A stretch of 64,000 nt of DNA from contig NZ_CP107780.1 of NCBI RefSeq assembly GCF_036345175.1, forward strand, positions 372,001 through 436,000. The letters are read 5' to 3'. This document shows, piece by piece, positions 44,422 to 52,007 of the stretch (position 1 is its first letter; each line of letters opens with the position of its first letter). The stretch comes from Streptomyces sp. NBC_00576 (GTDB taxonomy: Bacteria > Actinomycetota > Actinomycetes > Streptomycetales > Streptomycetaceae). The notes under the pieces are model-generated. The model did not search any database and was not told the origin of the DNA. It was given only the letters and a program-made list of their open reading frames with translations. The translations under genes and the position numbers were made by a program.

Positions 44422-44877
44422 ATGGCCCTGTGGGACCGCTTCAAGGAGTCCGCATCGACGATGCAGACTCAGCTCGTGGCGAAGAAGAACGACCTCAAGA
44501 GCGGTGCCTTCCGCGACGCGAGCATGGCGATGTGTGCGCTGGTCGCCGCCGCCGACGGCAGCATCGACCCCGCGGAGCGGCAGCGGGTGGCCCAGCTGAT
44601 CGCCACCAACGAGGTGCTGCAGAACTTCGACGCCATGGACCTCCAGCGGCGCTTCGACGAGAACCTCAACAAGCTGACGGCCGACTTCGCCTTCGGCAAG
44701 GTGAGCGTGTTGCAGGAGGTCGCCAAGGCGAAGAAGAAGCCCGCCGAGGCCCGTGCCGTCATCCAGATCGGCATCGTCATCGGCGGCGCGGACGGCGACT
44801 TCGACAAGACCGAGCAGGCCGTCGTACGCGAGGCGTGCTTCACCCTGGACCTGCCGCCGCACGAGTTCGACCTCTGA
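44422..44877 (+). CDS. terB: TerB-family tellurite resistance protein
   Basis: A 151-residue all-helical protein; ATG 44422 follows CTGGAGTAC. It has the TerB/DjlA signatures: AMCALVAAADGSIDPAERQR (first acidic helix-loop) and IVIGGADGDFDKTEQAVVRE (second). The paired acidic loops bind divalent metal in characterised TerB. Ter proteins are cytoplasmic and tied to tellurite, phage and envelope-stress resistance. The BlaI-type operator at 44368-44383 overlaps its promoter region. Confidence 0.93.
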   Translation: MALWDRFKESASTMQTQLVAKKNDLKSGAFRDASMAMCALVAAADGSIDPAERQRVAQLIATNEVLQNFDAMDLQRRFDENLNKLTADFAFGKVSVLQEVAKAKKKPAEARAVIQIGIVIGGADGDFDKTEQAVVREACFTLDLPPHEFDL

Positions 44878-44946
44878 GCCGCACGGACCACACCCGGCAG
44901 GTGCGCTCCTCCGCCGACAGCGCCTGACCCGCCGCCGCCCGGCGGG

Positions 44947-45879
44947 TCAGAGGGGCGTGGCCGCGTGGAGGATGAAGATCATGGTCACGGCGGCGTTCGC
45001 GGACGACATCGCCGACACGGCCGTACCCGCCGCCGCACCCCATGTCGCCAGTCCGACCGTGGTGAACACCGACGGCCAGCGGCGCCCGGTCGGCGCGGGT
45101 CCGAGCAGGGCCGCCACCCTGCGTGGGACCGGCCCCGGCGCGGCGAAACCGGCGAGCGCGGCCAGTGGCGCGCCGCGGGAGACCAGCGCGGCCTTGCCGA
45201 TCGCCCGCGCCACGGTACGACGGCTGCCGACCACGTGGGCCGCGTCCTCGTCGGCCCAGCGCTCCGCCGTGTACGACACCGCCGTACACAGGGGCCGCAG
45301 GAACGGGTTGGCGCGGGCGGCCAGTTGTACGGCGAGCAGGTGGCGGTGGTGGCGGGCGGCAAGGTGGGCGCGCTCGTGGGCGAACAGGGCGCGGCGCTCG
45401 GCAGGTTCCAGGGAGTCGAGGAGCGCGGTGGTCACCACGATCCGGTCGCGACGGCCGCCGGGCAGCGCGTACGCGTAGGGCAACTCGTCGGGCAGGACCG
45501 CGACCTGTGTACCCGGCAGTCCGGCAAGGGCCCGGTGAGCTCGGCGACGTACCCGGCGGTGCCGCCACAGCGTCCGGCCGCACACCAGGGCCAACGCGCA
45601 CAGGGCGGGGATGGCCGCCTTGCCGGCGACCTCGTCATAGGGGACGGCCTCGCGCACCTCGGGGTCCGACCAGCCGTCGGGCAGCGGGTTGCCGGGGAGT
45701 TGGGCGGTGCCGACCACCATGAGCAGCGCCAGGCACACCGTGCTGCACACGGCCATCACCGCGGCCACGCCGGTCAGCAGCCGGGTCGCGGTCCGCGGGT
45801 GGAGATGCTGTTCGGCGAGGCGGGAGACCGGCCACGCCGTCAACGGCAGTGTCAGCGGCAGAAAAACGAAGACCCCCAT
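44947..45879 (-). CDS. M56-family membrane metallopeptidase (BlaR1/MecR1-like, no sensor domain)
   Basis: A 310-residue membrane protein with N-terminal spans (FVFLPLTLPLTAW, LLTGVAAVMAVCSTVCLALL, AIPALCALALVC), then a cytoplasmic protease domain. The zinc motif is FAHERAHLAARHH (HExxH), with the third-ligand region YTAERWADEDAAHV. A C-terminal span follows. There is no penicillin-binding sensor domain as in BlaR1. The ATG at 45879 lies 6 bp after the BlaI-like stop, so the two are co-transcribed. It should cleave its partner repressor on an unknown signal. Confidence 0.92.
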   Translation of the reverse strand: MGVFVFLPLTLPLTAWPVSRLAEQHLHPRTATRLLTGVAAVMAVCSTVCLALLMVVGTAQLPGNPLPDGWSDPEVREAVPYDEVAGKAAIPALCALALVCGRTLWRHRRVRRRAHRALAGLPGTQVAVLPDELPYAYALPGGRRDRIVVTTALLDSLEPAERRALFAHERAHLAARHHRHLLAVQLAARANPFLRPLCTAVSYTAERWADEDAAHVVGSRRTVARAIGKAALVSRGAPLAALAGFAAPGPVPRRVAALLGPAPTGRRWPSVFTTVGLATWGAAAGTAVSAMSSANAAVTMIFILHAATPL

Positions 45880-45885
45880 GGGGCG

Positions 45886-46311
45886 TCAGTCTTCCCCTCC
45901 GTCGCGAGATCCGACGTGAGATCCGTCGTGAGATCCGTCGCGGGACCGGCCCAGAAGTTCGCGCAGCAGCCGTTCGTCGTCGGGGCCGAGACCGGTGACG
46001 AAACTGGCCAGCACGGCCTGCCGGTCTCCCTCGTTGTCCAGCACCCGGCGCATCTTGTGGGCGGCCAGGCCGGCCTGGTCCGCCACGGGCAGCCAGGCGA
46101 AGGACCGGCCGGCCCGTTCGCGGGTGACCGCTCCCTTGGCCAGCAGCCGGGTCAGGATCGTGATGACGGTGGTATAGGCGAGGTCACTCCCCAGGCGCTC
46201 CTGCACCCATCCAGCCGTCGCGGGCCCGTCCGCCTCCCGCAGCACGGACAGCACCAGCGCCTCCAGCTCCCCCTGTCCCCTTCGCCGGGGACGCTGTCGG
46301 TGATCCGTCAC
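45886..46311 (-). CDS. BlaI/MecI/CopY-family repressor
   Basis: A 141-residue winged-helix protein. The GTG at 46311 follows GGAAGGGAGACAGG. The core reads GELEALVLSVLREADGPATA, then DLAYTTVITILTRLLAKGAV (recognition helix) and a wing REGRSFAWLP-like RERAGRSFAWLP. The dimerisation helices include LASFVTGLGPDDERLLRELL, where the M56 protease normally cuts. The last 15 residues (RDGSHDGSHVGSRDGG) come from a 12-bp tandem repeat. Its likely operators are the repeats at 46403-46418 and 44368-44383. Confidence 0.93.
   Translation of the reverse strand: MTDHRQRPRRRGQGELEALVLSVLREADGPATAGWVQERLGSDLAYTTVITILTRLLAKGAVTRERAGRSFAWLPVADQAGLAAHKMRRVLDNEGDRQAVLASFVTGLGPDDERLLRELLGRSRDGSHDGSHVGSRDGGED
45906..45941. 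repeat. 12-bp tandem repeat at the end of the BlaI-like gene
   Basis: Three units of GAGATCCG[A/T]CG[T/C] encode the DGSH-type tail of the repressor. Units are in frame, so the tail length can vary. Confidence 0.85.
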
Positions 46312-46402
46312 GCCCTGTCTCCCTTCCGCTGCCGCGTACTTCACGGGCGCTCCATCGTAAGGACACCCGGGGCCGCGCGCCCGCATCACACCCCACTCTT
46401 TT

Positions 46403-46418
46403 TCTACAGCGATGTAGA
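46403..46418. promoter_or_regulatory. BlaI-type operator between blaI-like and terD-like genes
   Basis: TCTACA-GCGA-TGTAGA is a perfect 6-bp-arm repeat with a 4-base spacer. The CTACA/TGTAG core is the known BlaI/MecI recognition pattern. It lies 50 bp before the terD-like start and 92 bp before the repressor start, positioned to control both. Confidence 0.75.
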
Positions 46419-46467
46419 TTATCTTCGGGCACAACCGCACCGCAGGATCTCAACCAGGAGGAAAGCA

Positions 46468-47043
46468 ATGGGAGTTTCCCTGTCCAAGGGCGGCAACGTC
46501 TCGCTCAGCAAGGAGGCCCCGGGCTTGACCGCTGTCCTGGTCGGCCTGGGCTGGGACGTGCGGACGACCACCGGCACCGACTTCGACCTCGACGCCTCCG
46601 CCCTGCTTCTGGACGCCTCCGGCAAGGTTCTCTCGGACGGGCACTTCGTCTTCTACAACAACCTCACCAGCCCGGACGGGTCCGTCGAGCACACGGGGGA
46701 CAACCGCACCGGCGAGGGCGAGGGCGACGACGAGGCGATCAAGGTGAACCTGGCGGGCGTACCCGTCGAGGTCGACCGGATCGTCTTCCCGGTCTCCATC
46801 CACGACGCCGACAACCGCGGCCAGAGCTTCGGCCAGGTCCGGGGCGCCTTCATCCGGGTCGTCAACCAGGCGGGCGGGCAGGAGATCGCGCGCTACGACC
46901 TGTCCGAGGACGCCTCCTCCGAAACCGCGATGGTCTTCGGCGAGTTGTACCGCAACGGCGCCGAGTGGAAGTTCCGCGCGGTCGGCCAGGGATACGCCTC
47001 CGGGCTGTCCGGGATCGCCTCCGACTTCGGCGTCAACATCTGA
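46468..47043 (+). CDS. terD: TerD-family calcium-binding stress protein
   Basis: A 191-residue beta-sandwich protein; ATG 46468 follows CAGGAGGAAAG. It shows the whole TerD pattern: GVSLSKGGNVSLSKEAPGL, VGLGWDVR, the calcium-binding DFDLDASALLL, HTGDNRTGEGEGDDE, IVFPVSIHDADNRGQSFGQV, YDLSEDASSETAMVFGELYR and a C-terminal GIASDFGVNI. It is linked to tellurite and envelope-stress tolerance. It is divergent from the BlaI-like repressor over a shared operator. Confidence 0.95.
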   Translation: MGVSLSKGGNVSLSKEAPGLTAVLVGLGWDVRTTTGTDFDLDASALLLDASGKVLSDGHFVFYNNLTSPDGSVEHTGDNRTGEGEGDDEAIKVNLAGVPVEVDRIVFPVSIHDADNRGQSFGQVRGAFIRVVNQAGGQEIARYDLSEDASSETAMVFGELYRNGAEWKFRAVGQGYASGLSGIASDFGVNI

Positions 47044-47092
47044 CCCAGGCCGACGCGCACTGCCGGGCCTCCCCTCCCAAGGGGCGGGTCCG

Positions 47093-47427
47093 GTGGCTGA
47101 CCCACTGGGAGACCATGTGGCCGACCCGACTCGCCTCCGCCCGGAGGACCGACCGGACTTCGAAGCGATACTGCGGCTGTCGACGAGCGGCGCCCACATC
47201 GGAAAGGCCCTGCTCGCCGACCCCACCGGACAGACAGCGGTCCGTGTGCGGAAGCGGGCCTCGACGCCGCCGACGAGATCACGGCGGCGGCTGGGCGGGA
47301 GTACGCCGTCTACCTCGCCCTGCGGGCGGCTGCCCGGGGCGGCCCGTCGGGCCCGTCGACGAGCCGCGGCACGTTGCTGTCGGCGCTCGCCGTGCTCACG
47401 CCGGCCGTGGCCGCCGTGTCCGCCGAT
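47093..47427 (+). pseudogene. Unrecognised truncated membrane protein remnant
   Basis: Plus-strand frames read DPTRLRPEDRPDFEAILRLS and, after a frame change, AADEITAAAGREYAVYLALR and then a hydrophobic LLSALAVLTPAVAAV before breaking at about 47428, where the opposite-strand aldo/keto reductase relic begins. I cannot name the family. Confidence 0.3.
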
Positions 47428-47964
47428 CTTCTGGACCTCGGCCACGTGCTTTAACAGGACACCGGAGAGCCCGAGGTGCCTGACCAGGCCCGCCTCGCGC
47501 AGCTCAGCGAGGGCGCCGAAGTGCTCGGCGATCGAGGCCGTGCGAGGGCCGCCGACGCGCAGATTCACCACGTCTAGGCAGTCCCGGCCGAGCTGGCGCA
47601 GGTTCTCCTCGACCTGGCCACGCAACTGGTCGGGACGGAGCATGTAGAGCCACTCGCCGGAGGGATCGCGCGCCGGGCCGACCTTGGTCACCACGACCAC
47701 ATCGCCGGACCAGGACGAGAGTGCGCGGTTGATGAGCTCGTTCGCGGACCGCAGTGGTGAGAAGTAGAAGGCGGCCGTGTCGATGTGGTTGACACCCTGC
47801 TCGAACGCGCTGTGCAGCAGGCCGACGGCGACATCGCGGTCGATCGGCATGCCGTCGGAGTTGCCCATCATGCCGTTGCCCGTCAGCCGCATCGCGCCAT
47901 AGCCGATGCGATTCACCTCCAGGTCCCCGAGCTTCCAGGTCCCTGTTGGCGCTGCTGCGCTCAC
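47428..47964 (-). pseudogene. Aldo/keto reductase, N-terminal part only
   Basis: The GTG at 47964 with AAGGAG upstream starts a good aldo/keto reductase: RIGYGAMRLTGNG, GVNHIDTAAFYF (catalytic Tyr region with altered context), VVVTKVGP, RDCLDVVNLR and GLVRHLGLSGVLLKHVAEVQ. At about residue 178 the similarity ends abruptly at QKI, where the sequence joins an unrelated fragment from the other strand. The C-terminal cofactor-binding half is absent, so the enzyme should be inactive. Confidence 0.7.
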
Positions 47965-48495
47965 CGTGCTCCTTCACCCGTCGGTTCCTCAGGTCCCGGA
48001 GTATGGGGCCGTCACGGTGTGCTGCGACAGGTCAACGGGTTGGGCGAAACGTCACATGCCTATCGGGAACTCACCATCGTCGCAAAGCCGTTGAACCTGA
48101 CAAGAGAGCGTCGGTCGGGACGAGCTTTCAGACCTTGTGCCGCTGCCCTGCCGAGGCGGCAGACGATGGTGGCTGCGTCCAGCGCGGCCGGGCAAGGCGA
48201 TCACCATTCCGCCGGTCGGATGGGGCTCAGACGAGCGAGACGGATCGCGACCTGCCCGCGAGCAGCGAGTGGTGAAACGAGGCGAGCAGGTCCGTCCCGT
48301 GCCTGAGTACAGGGTGCGGATTTCAAAAACCCCATCACCAACGCGCTGCCGCTGAACAGCTGCCGCAGTGGCGCGATTCTTCCCATCCCGTTGGGCGCTG
48401 ATCGTCGCGATGACAGCTCCGTCGCCGACTGGGAGCGACATGTCAACGAGCAACGCCCCTGCCATCGGGCAGGGAGTTGCTCTAGATGGTCTGTT
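47965..48495. other. Gap without a supported gene
   Basis: These 531 bases between the reductase relic and the MFS gene show no recognisable coding sequence, RNA gene or strong hairpin. Confidence 0.4.
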
Positions 48496-49767
48496 TCAGG
48501 ATGCCTTTTGGTCGGCGGGCTTCTCGATCTCGGTGGTCACCCGTGCCCCCCGGAAGAGCACCGGGAGCCACAGGAGACATGCCAGCAGGGGGACCGCGGC
48601 GTAGGTGGCCATGCCCACACTGGAGCCCAGCCCGTCCATGAGCGCGCCGAGGACGAGATAGCCGATGCCGATGAGCACCGACTCCACGAATGCGATCATC
48701 GACAGCAGGCTCGCCCGGTGGCGCGACGGCACGGCCTCGTTGAACACGTTGTCCACGATCACGGCGGTGATCTCGGGAATCCCGACCAGGGCCAGGAACG
48801 CGGCGATGGTGACCCAGACAAGGCCGAGGCCGCTCAGGCCGAGTGCCGCGGCGAGCGTCAGGAGGGACACCGGGACGATGGCCCGATACCCGATGCGCCG
48901 GTCCGCGCGGTCCGACAGCAGCGGAATGAGCCCGCCTGCGAAGAATCCCGCCGATATGACCACGCTGACCAATGCGGTGCCCGCTCCCTGATCGGAGAGG
49001 GTCTTCTGCGTAAAAATGATGTACGGCGTCAAAGTCGCATGCATCAATCCGGACACCACGACAAGCGTCACGAGCGCCGGCGTGGCGACCCGAAGCATCG
49101 CCCGCCACGCTGTGGCGTCGCCGTACTCCTCCTCGACTCCCTCCTGCTCGTCCACCGCGTCCGCGCCGCGGATCTCGGGCACCCGTGACATCAGCACCAC
49201 CACGGCCAGGACGAGGCACGCCGCCGAGCCGACGTAGACGACTCCCCAGGAAATCTGCTGCAGTCGGCCGCCGAGGGCGATGGCAGCTCCCGAGGTGACC
49301 GTCCCGAGCATGGTGAACCGGGACTTGATCTTGACGTAGCCGGCCGTTGCACCACGACGCACGAGCAGGTCGTACAACAAGGCGGTGTCCGAACCGGACA
49401 CACATGCCATGCCCACGCCCTGCCCGATGAACAGCGCCAGGAACACCCAGTAGTTGGAGAACGCCACCTGCCCGAGCAGACATCCAGCTATCAGCACCTG
49501 GCCGATCACGATGCTGGCACGCCTGCCGATTCGGTCGGCGACGACTCCCGTCGGCAACTCCGCAAGTCCGCTGACCAGGTAGAGCAGTGTCTGCAGTAGG
49601 GCCACTTGCCCGGCGGAGAAACCTCGCTGATAAAGGAAGAGGACGAATACGCCGCGCTGGAACAGCGTGTTGGCGAGCACGGCGTATACGTAGAACGGGC
49701 GCGTGACACTTCGTGCTGCATCGTCGACTACAGCCGACCCGCCAAGGGCCTCCGTGGTGCCGGTCAT
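48496..49767 (-). CDS. MFS transporter
   Basis: A 423-residue membrane protein with 12 predicted hydrophobic spans. ATG 49767 follows AGGGAG. The conserved loop 2-3 motif reads LPTGVVADRIGRRASIVIG (G-x3-D-R-x-G-R-R), and the second-half counterpart reads SDRADRRIGYRAI. A charged central loop (ADAVDEQEGVEEEYGD) separates the halves. It probably exports a small molecule by proton antiport. No neighbouring regulator suggests which. Confidence 0.93.
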   Translation of the reverse strand: MTGTTEALGGSAVVDDAARSVTRPFYVYAVLANTLFQRGVFVLFLYQRGFSAGQVALLQTLLYLVSGLAELPTGVVADRIGRRASIVIGQVLIAGCLLGQVAFSNYWVFLALFIGQGVGMACVSGSDTALLYDLLVRRGATAGYVKIKSRFTMLGTVTSGAAIALGGRLQQISWGVVYVGSAACLVLAVVVLMSRVPEIRGADAVDEQEGVEEEYGDATAWRAMLRVATPALVTLVVVSGLMHATLTPYIIFTQKTLSDQGAGTALVSVVISAGFFAGGLIPLLSDRADRRIGYRAIVPVSLLTLAAALGLSGLGLVWVTIAAFLALVGIPEITAVIVDNVFNEAVPSRHRASLLSMIAFVESVLIGIGYLVLGALMDGLGSSVGMATYAAVPLLACLLWLPVLFRGARVTTEIEKPADQKAS

Positions 49768-49894
49768 GCTGCGGGCTCCCTGGTGACTCCGCTGATCATT
49801 GGTGTTGGGCCTCCGCCGCCGACCGGAACCTCCAGTCCATACTTCGCGCAGGATATTGGGCGGTGTCCAAGCCCGATGATCATGAGAGTGTCCC

Positions 49895-50270
49895 GTGCCT
49901 GCTGCTGCATCTTCCCCTATCCCTGCCGTGCTGGAGAGCCTGGGTACGCTGAACAAGGGCCGGGTCGCTGACCTGCGCGTTCACCTCGGGCGGTTCCTCG
50001 CCCACGACCCACCGGCAGCTCGCCGCCCTGCCCTGGAACGCGATCCCGGTGCAGCACACCGCCTCCACCGCCGCCCACGGCCGACGCGAGTCCCGCTCTA
50101 TCAAGTCCTGTGCCATCGCCGACAACCTCGGCGGCATCAACTTCCCCCTCGCCCGCCTCACCCTGCGCCTGCACCTGCACACCTGCACCTGCACCTGCAC
50201 CTGCACCGCCACCGACGATCCGCCGGCCAGCGAGAGACTCGTACGACCGTCTACGCCGTGACCAGCCTCG
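49895..50270 (+). mobile_element. ISAs1-family transposase relic
   Basis: The GTG at 49895 opens PAAASSPIPAVLESLGTLNK, like the ISAs1 N-terminus. The frame then jumps by deletion to LAALPWNAIPVQHTASTAAH and SIKSCAIADNLGGINFPLAR, a hallmark ISAs1 block. It is broken again by a CACCTG hexanucleotide run (about 50171-50207), after which TRTTVYAVTSLDAHQ resumes in another frame. The catalytic centre is lost, so it is inactive. Confidence 0.7.
50171..50207. repeat. CACCTG hexanucleotide run
   Basis: About six near-exact CACCTG units inside the ISAs1 relic. It looks like a slippage product and helps explain the lost frame. Confidence 0.8.
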
Positions 50271-50284
50271 ACGCCCACCAGACG

Positions 50285-50874
50285 AGCCCCGCATCGGGGC
50301 GGACGCGTGGCCGGCCCGGCCCGAGGCGGGGCACGCGGACCTTCTCCAACACGGGTTCGAACTGCGGCGAGTCGCCGCGCCGCCCTGCCGTCACCACGAT
50401 CGACATGGGCTTCTGACCCTGCTCAACTGCCAGGTGAAGCTTGGTGGTGAACCCATCACGCGACCTTCCCAGCCCATGATCACGGGGCTCGGTGAAGATG
50501 CCGCCCGGCGGTTCCTTCTGCAGGTCGCCCTAGTTGCGGGCCCCGGCCGCATGCTGATGGGCACGGCACACCGTGGAGTCGACGCTCAAGTCCCATACGA
50601 CCGCGCCCTTCGCGTCGGCCAGGGACTGGAGCTGGGTGAGGATCCGCTGCCAGGTACCGTTCCGCTGCCACCGGCGGAACAGGTCATACACCCGGCCCCA
50701 GGGTCGGTACTCGACGGGCACGTCCCGCCACGGCACACCGGTCCGGCCCCGGAACCGTATGCCGTCGATCAACTGCCGCCGAGGCCAGACGGGCGGCCGC
50801 CCCGCCCTGGCACCCTTCGGCAACAACGGCTACAGCGCCGCCCACTGCTCGTCCGTGAGATCTCCCCGACCCAT
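50285..50874 (-). mobile_element. IS5-family transposase relic with two nonsense codons
   Basis: The ATG at 50874 starts MGRGDLTDEQWAAL, then TAG, then PLLPKGARAGRPPVW, QLIDGIRFRGRTGVPWRDVP and VVWDLSVDSTVCRAHQHA (first DDE Asp). A second TAG follows near 50532, then GDLQKEPPGGIFTE and FTTKLHLAVEQGQ (second Asp region). It runs into the ISAs1 relic at about 50285, losing the third catalytic residue. Two IS elements are therefore joined and both dead. Confidence 0.8.
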
Positions 50875-50919
50875 GAACCGTGATCATTCACAGCCCAAGA
50901 TCCACTTTCGACACACGGC

Positions 50920-51759
50920 CTAGATCGGGCCCAGGTCGGTGTACAGCAGATCGTGGTCCGAGTACGGGGTGAGCTGCACGCGGTGCCTGAGCGGGGCGAT
51001 GCCCCGCAGGAAGACGTAGTCGAACTTGCTTTGCCAGTCGGTGGTCGGCTCACAGGTGTCGGCGGGCGAAGGACGACACTGGGGGTCCGTGTCCGCGGCC
51101 AGCGTCCACATCCGGGTCAGTTCGGGAGAGTCCGGCACCGCGTTGAAGTCGCCGAGAACGATGGCGCGATCGTGCCGGGCGACTTCCGCGGCGAGTACGC
51201 GCACCTGGTCTGCTCTGACTGTTTCTTGACGTCGTTGGGCGAGGTGGGTGTTGAAGACCCGGACGGGTCTGCCGCCCACCATGGTCGTGACCGCCATGTA
51301 CCCACGGTCTTCGGATCCGCCGTCGGGATATTCCACGTTGACGCGGTCTGTCATCGGCGCCGCCGAGAGGACCGCCTGCCCGAAGGCTCCCGGACTCCAC
51401 GGCACTCCTCCGCAGCGGTTCCAATTGCGCAGAACCGACCCGTACTCGACGTGGTAGACCAGCCCGTAGAGGCTCTCCAGATACTCCCGAATCCTCTCGA
51501 CGTCACGCACGCACGCCTCCTGCAGGCCGATGACCTGGGGCGCGAGCACGGCAATCTCCGCTGCCCGGTCAACGTTGCTCACGTCGCAGGGGTTGCAGAT
51601 GTTCCACGTCATGACCCGGTTCGGTACGACGTCTCTGACGGCACTCACGGGCAGCGACCTGCCGAACAGGGCATCGCTTGGCGCACTGGGACCGAGGAGC
51701 ACCATGCAGGCCACGGTCATGGCGCCCGCGAGCAACCGCGTGACCCTTCCGAACACCAT
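50920..51759 (-). CDS. Secreted endonuclease/exonuclease/phosphatase-family protein
   Basis: A 279-residue exported phosphoesterase; ATG 51759 follows GAGGAG. The signal (LLAGAMTVACMVLLG) is followed by the EEP fold: VMTWNICNPCD, GLQEACVRD (metal Glu), VFNTHLAQRR, VLGDFNAVPDSPE (Asp-Asn) and the catalytic His in YSDHDLLYTDL. The family includes DNase I, sphingomyelinases and inositol phosphatases. Substrate choice cannot be made. The stop is a TAG 46 bases beyond the IS5 relic start. Confidence 0.9.
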   Translation of the reverse strand: MVFGRVTRLLAGAMTVACMVLLGPSAPSDALFGRSLPVSAVRDVVPNRVMTWNICNPCDVSNVDRAAEIAVLAPQVIGLQEACVRDVERIREYLESLYGLVYHVEYGSVLRNWNRCGGVPWSPGAFGQAVLSAAPMTDRVNVEYPDGGSEDRGYMAVTTMVGGRPVRVFNTHLAQRRQETVRADQVRVLAAEVARHDRAIVLGDFNAVPDSPELTRMWTLAADTDPQCRPSPADTCEPTTDWQSKFDYVFLRGIAPLRHRVQLTPYSDHDLLYTDLGPI

Positions 51760-52007
51760 CGACTCCTCAACGTGGATCCACATCACATCTGACGTTTCCA
51801 GGTACGAGGTTAGGGGACGGGACAACCAGCAACACACGCTTCTCACGCTCCACCCAGGTGCTGCACCGGACCGGGCGGCGATTTCCACACTCGGACGTTT
51901 TACCGTTTCCATGACAAACGCCTGATTGATCTTGGTATTTCCTGTGTATTTTTTCGTATCGAAGCGAACATCATCGCCGCCGGTCATCCGGGCTCTGAGG
52001 GACCATC
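51760..52007. promoter_or_regulatory. AT-rich divergent promoter region
   Basis: The gap between the phosphoesterase and the secreted Ig-like protein includes an unusually AT-rich stretch (51915-51965) with TTCG-TAT-CGAA (51953-51963), a perfect short palindrome 45 bp before the second gene. Likely promoters for both genes. Confidence 0.35.

Noticed and set aside
50171..50207. Short direct repeats as a possible CRISPR array
   Set aside because: Units are 6 bp and contiguous without spacers; this is a microsatellite in an IS relic.
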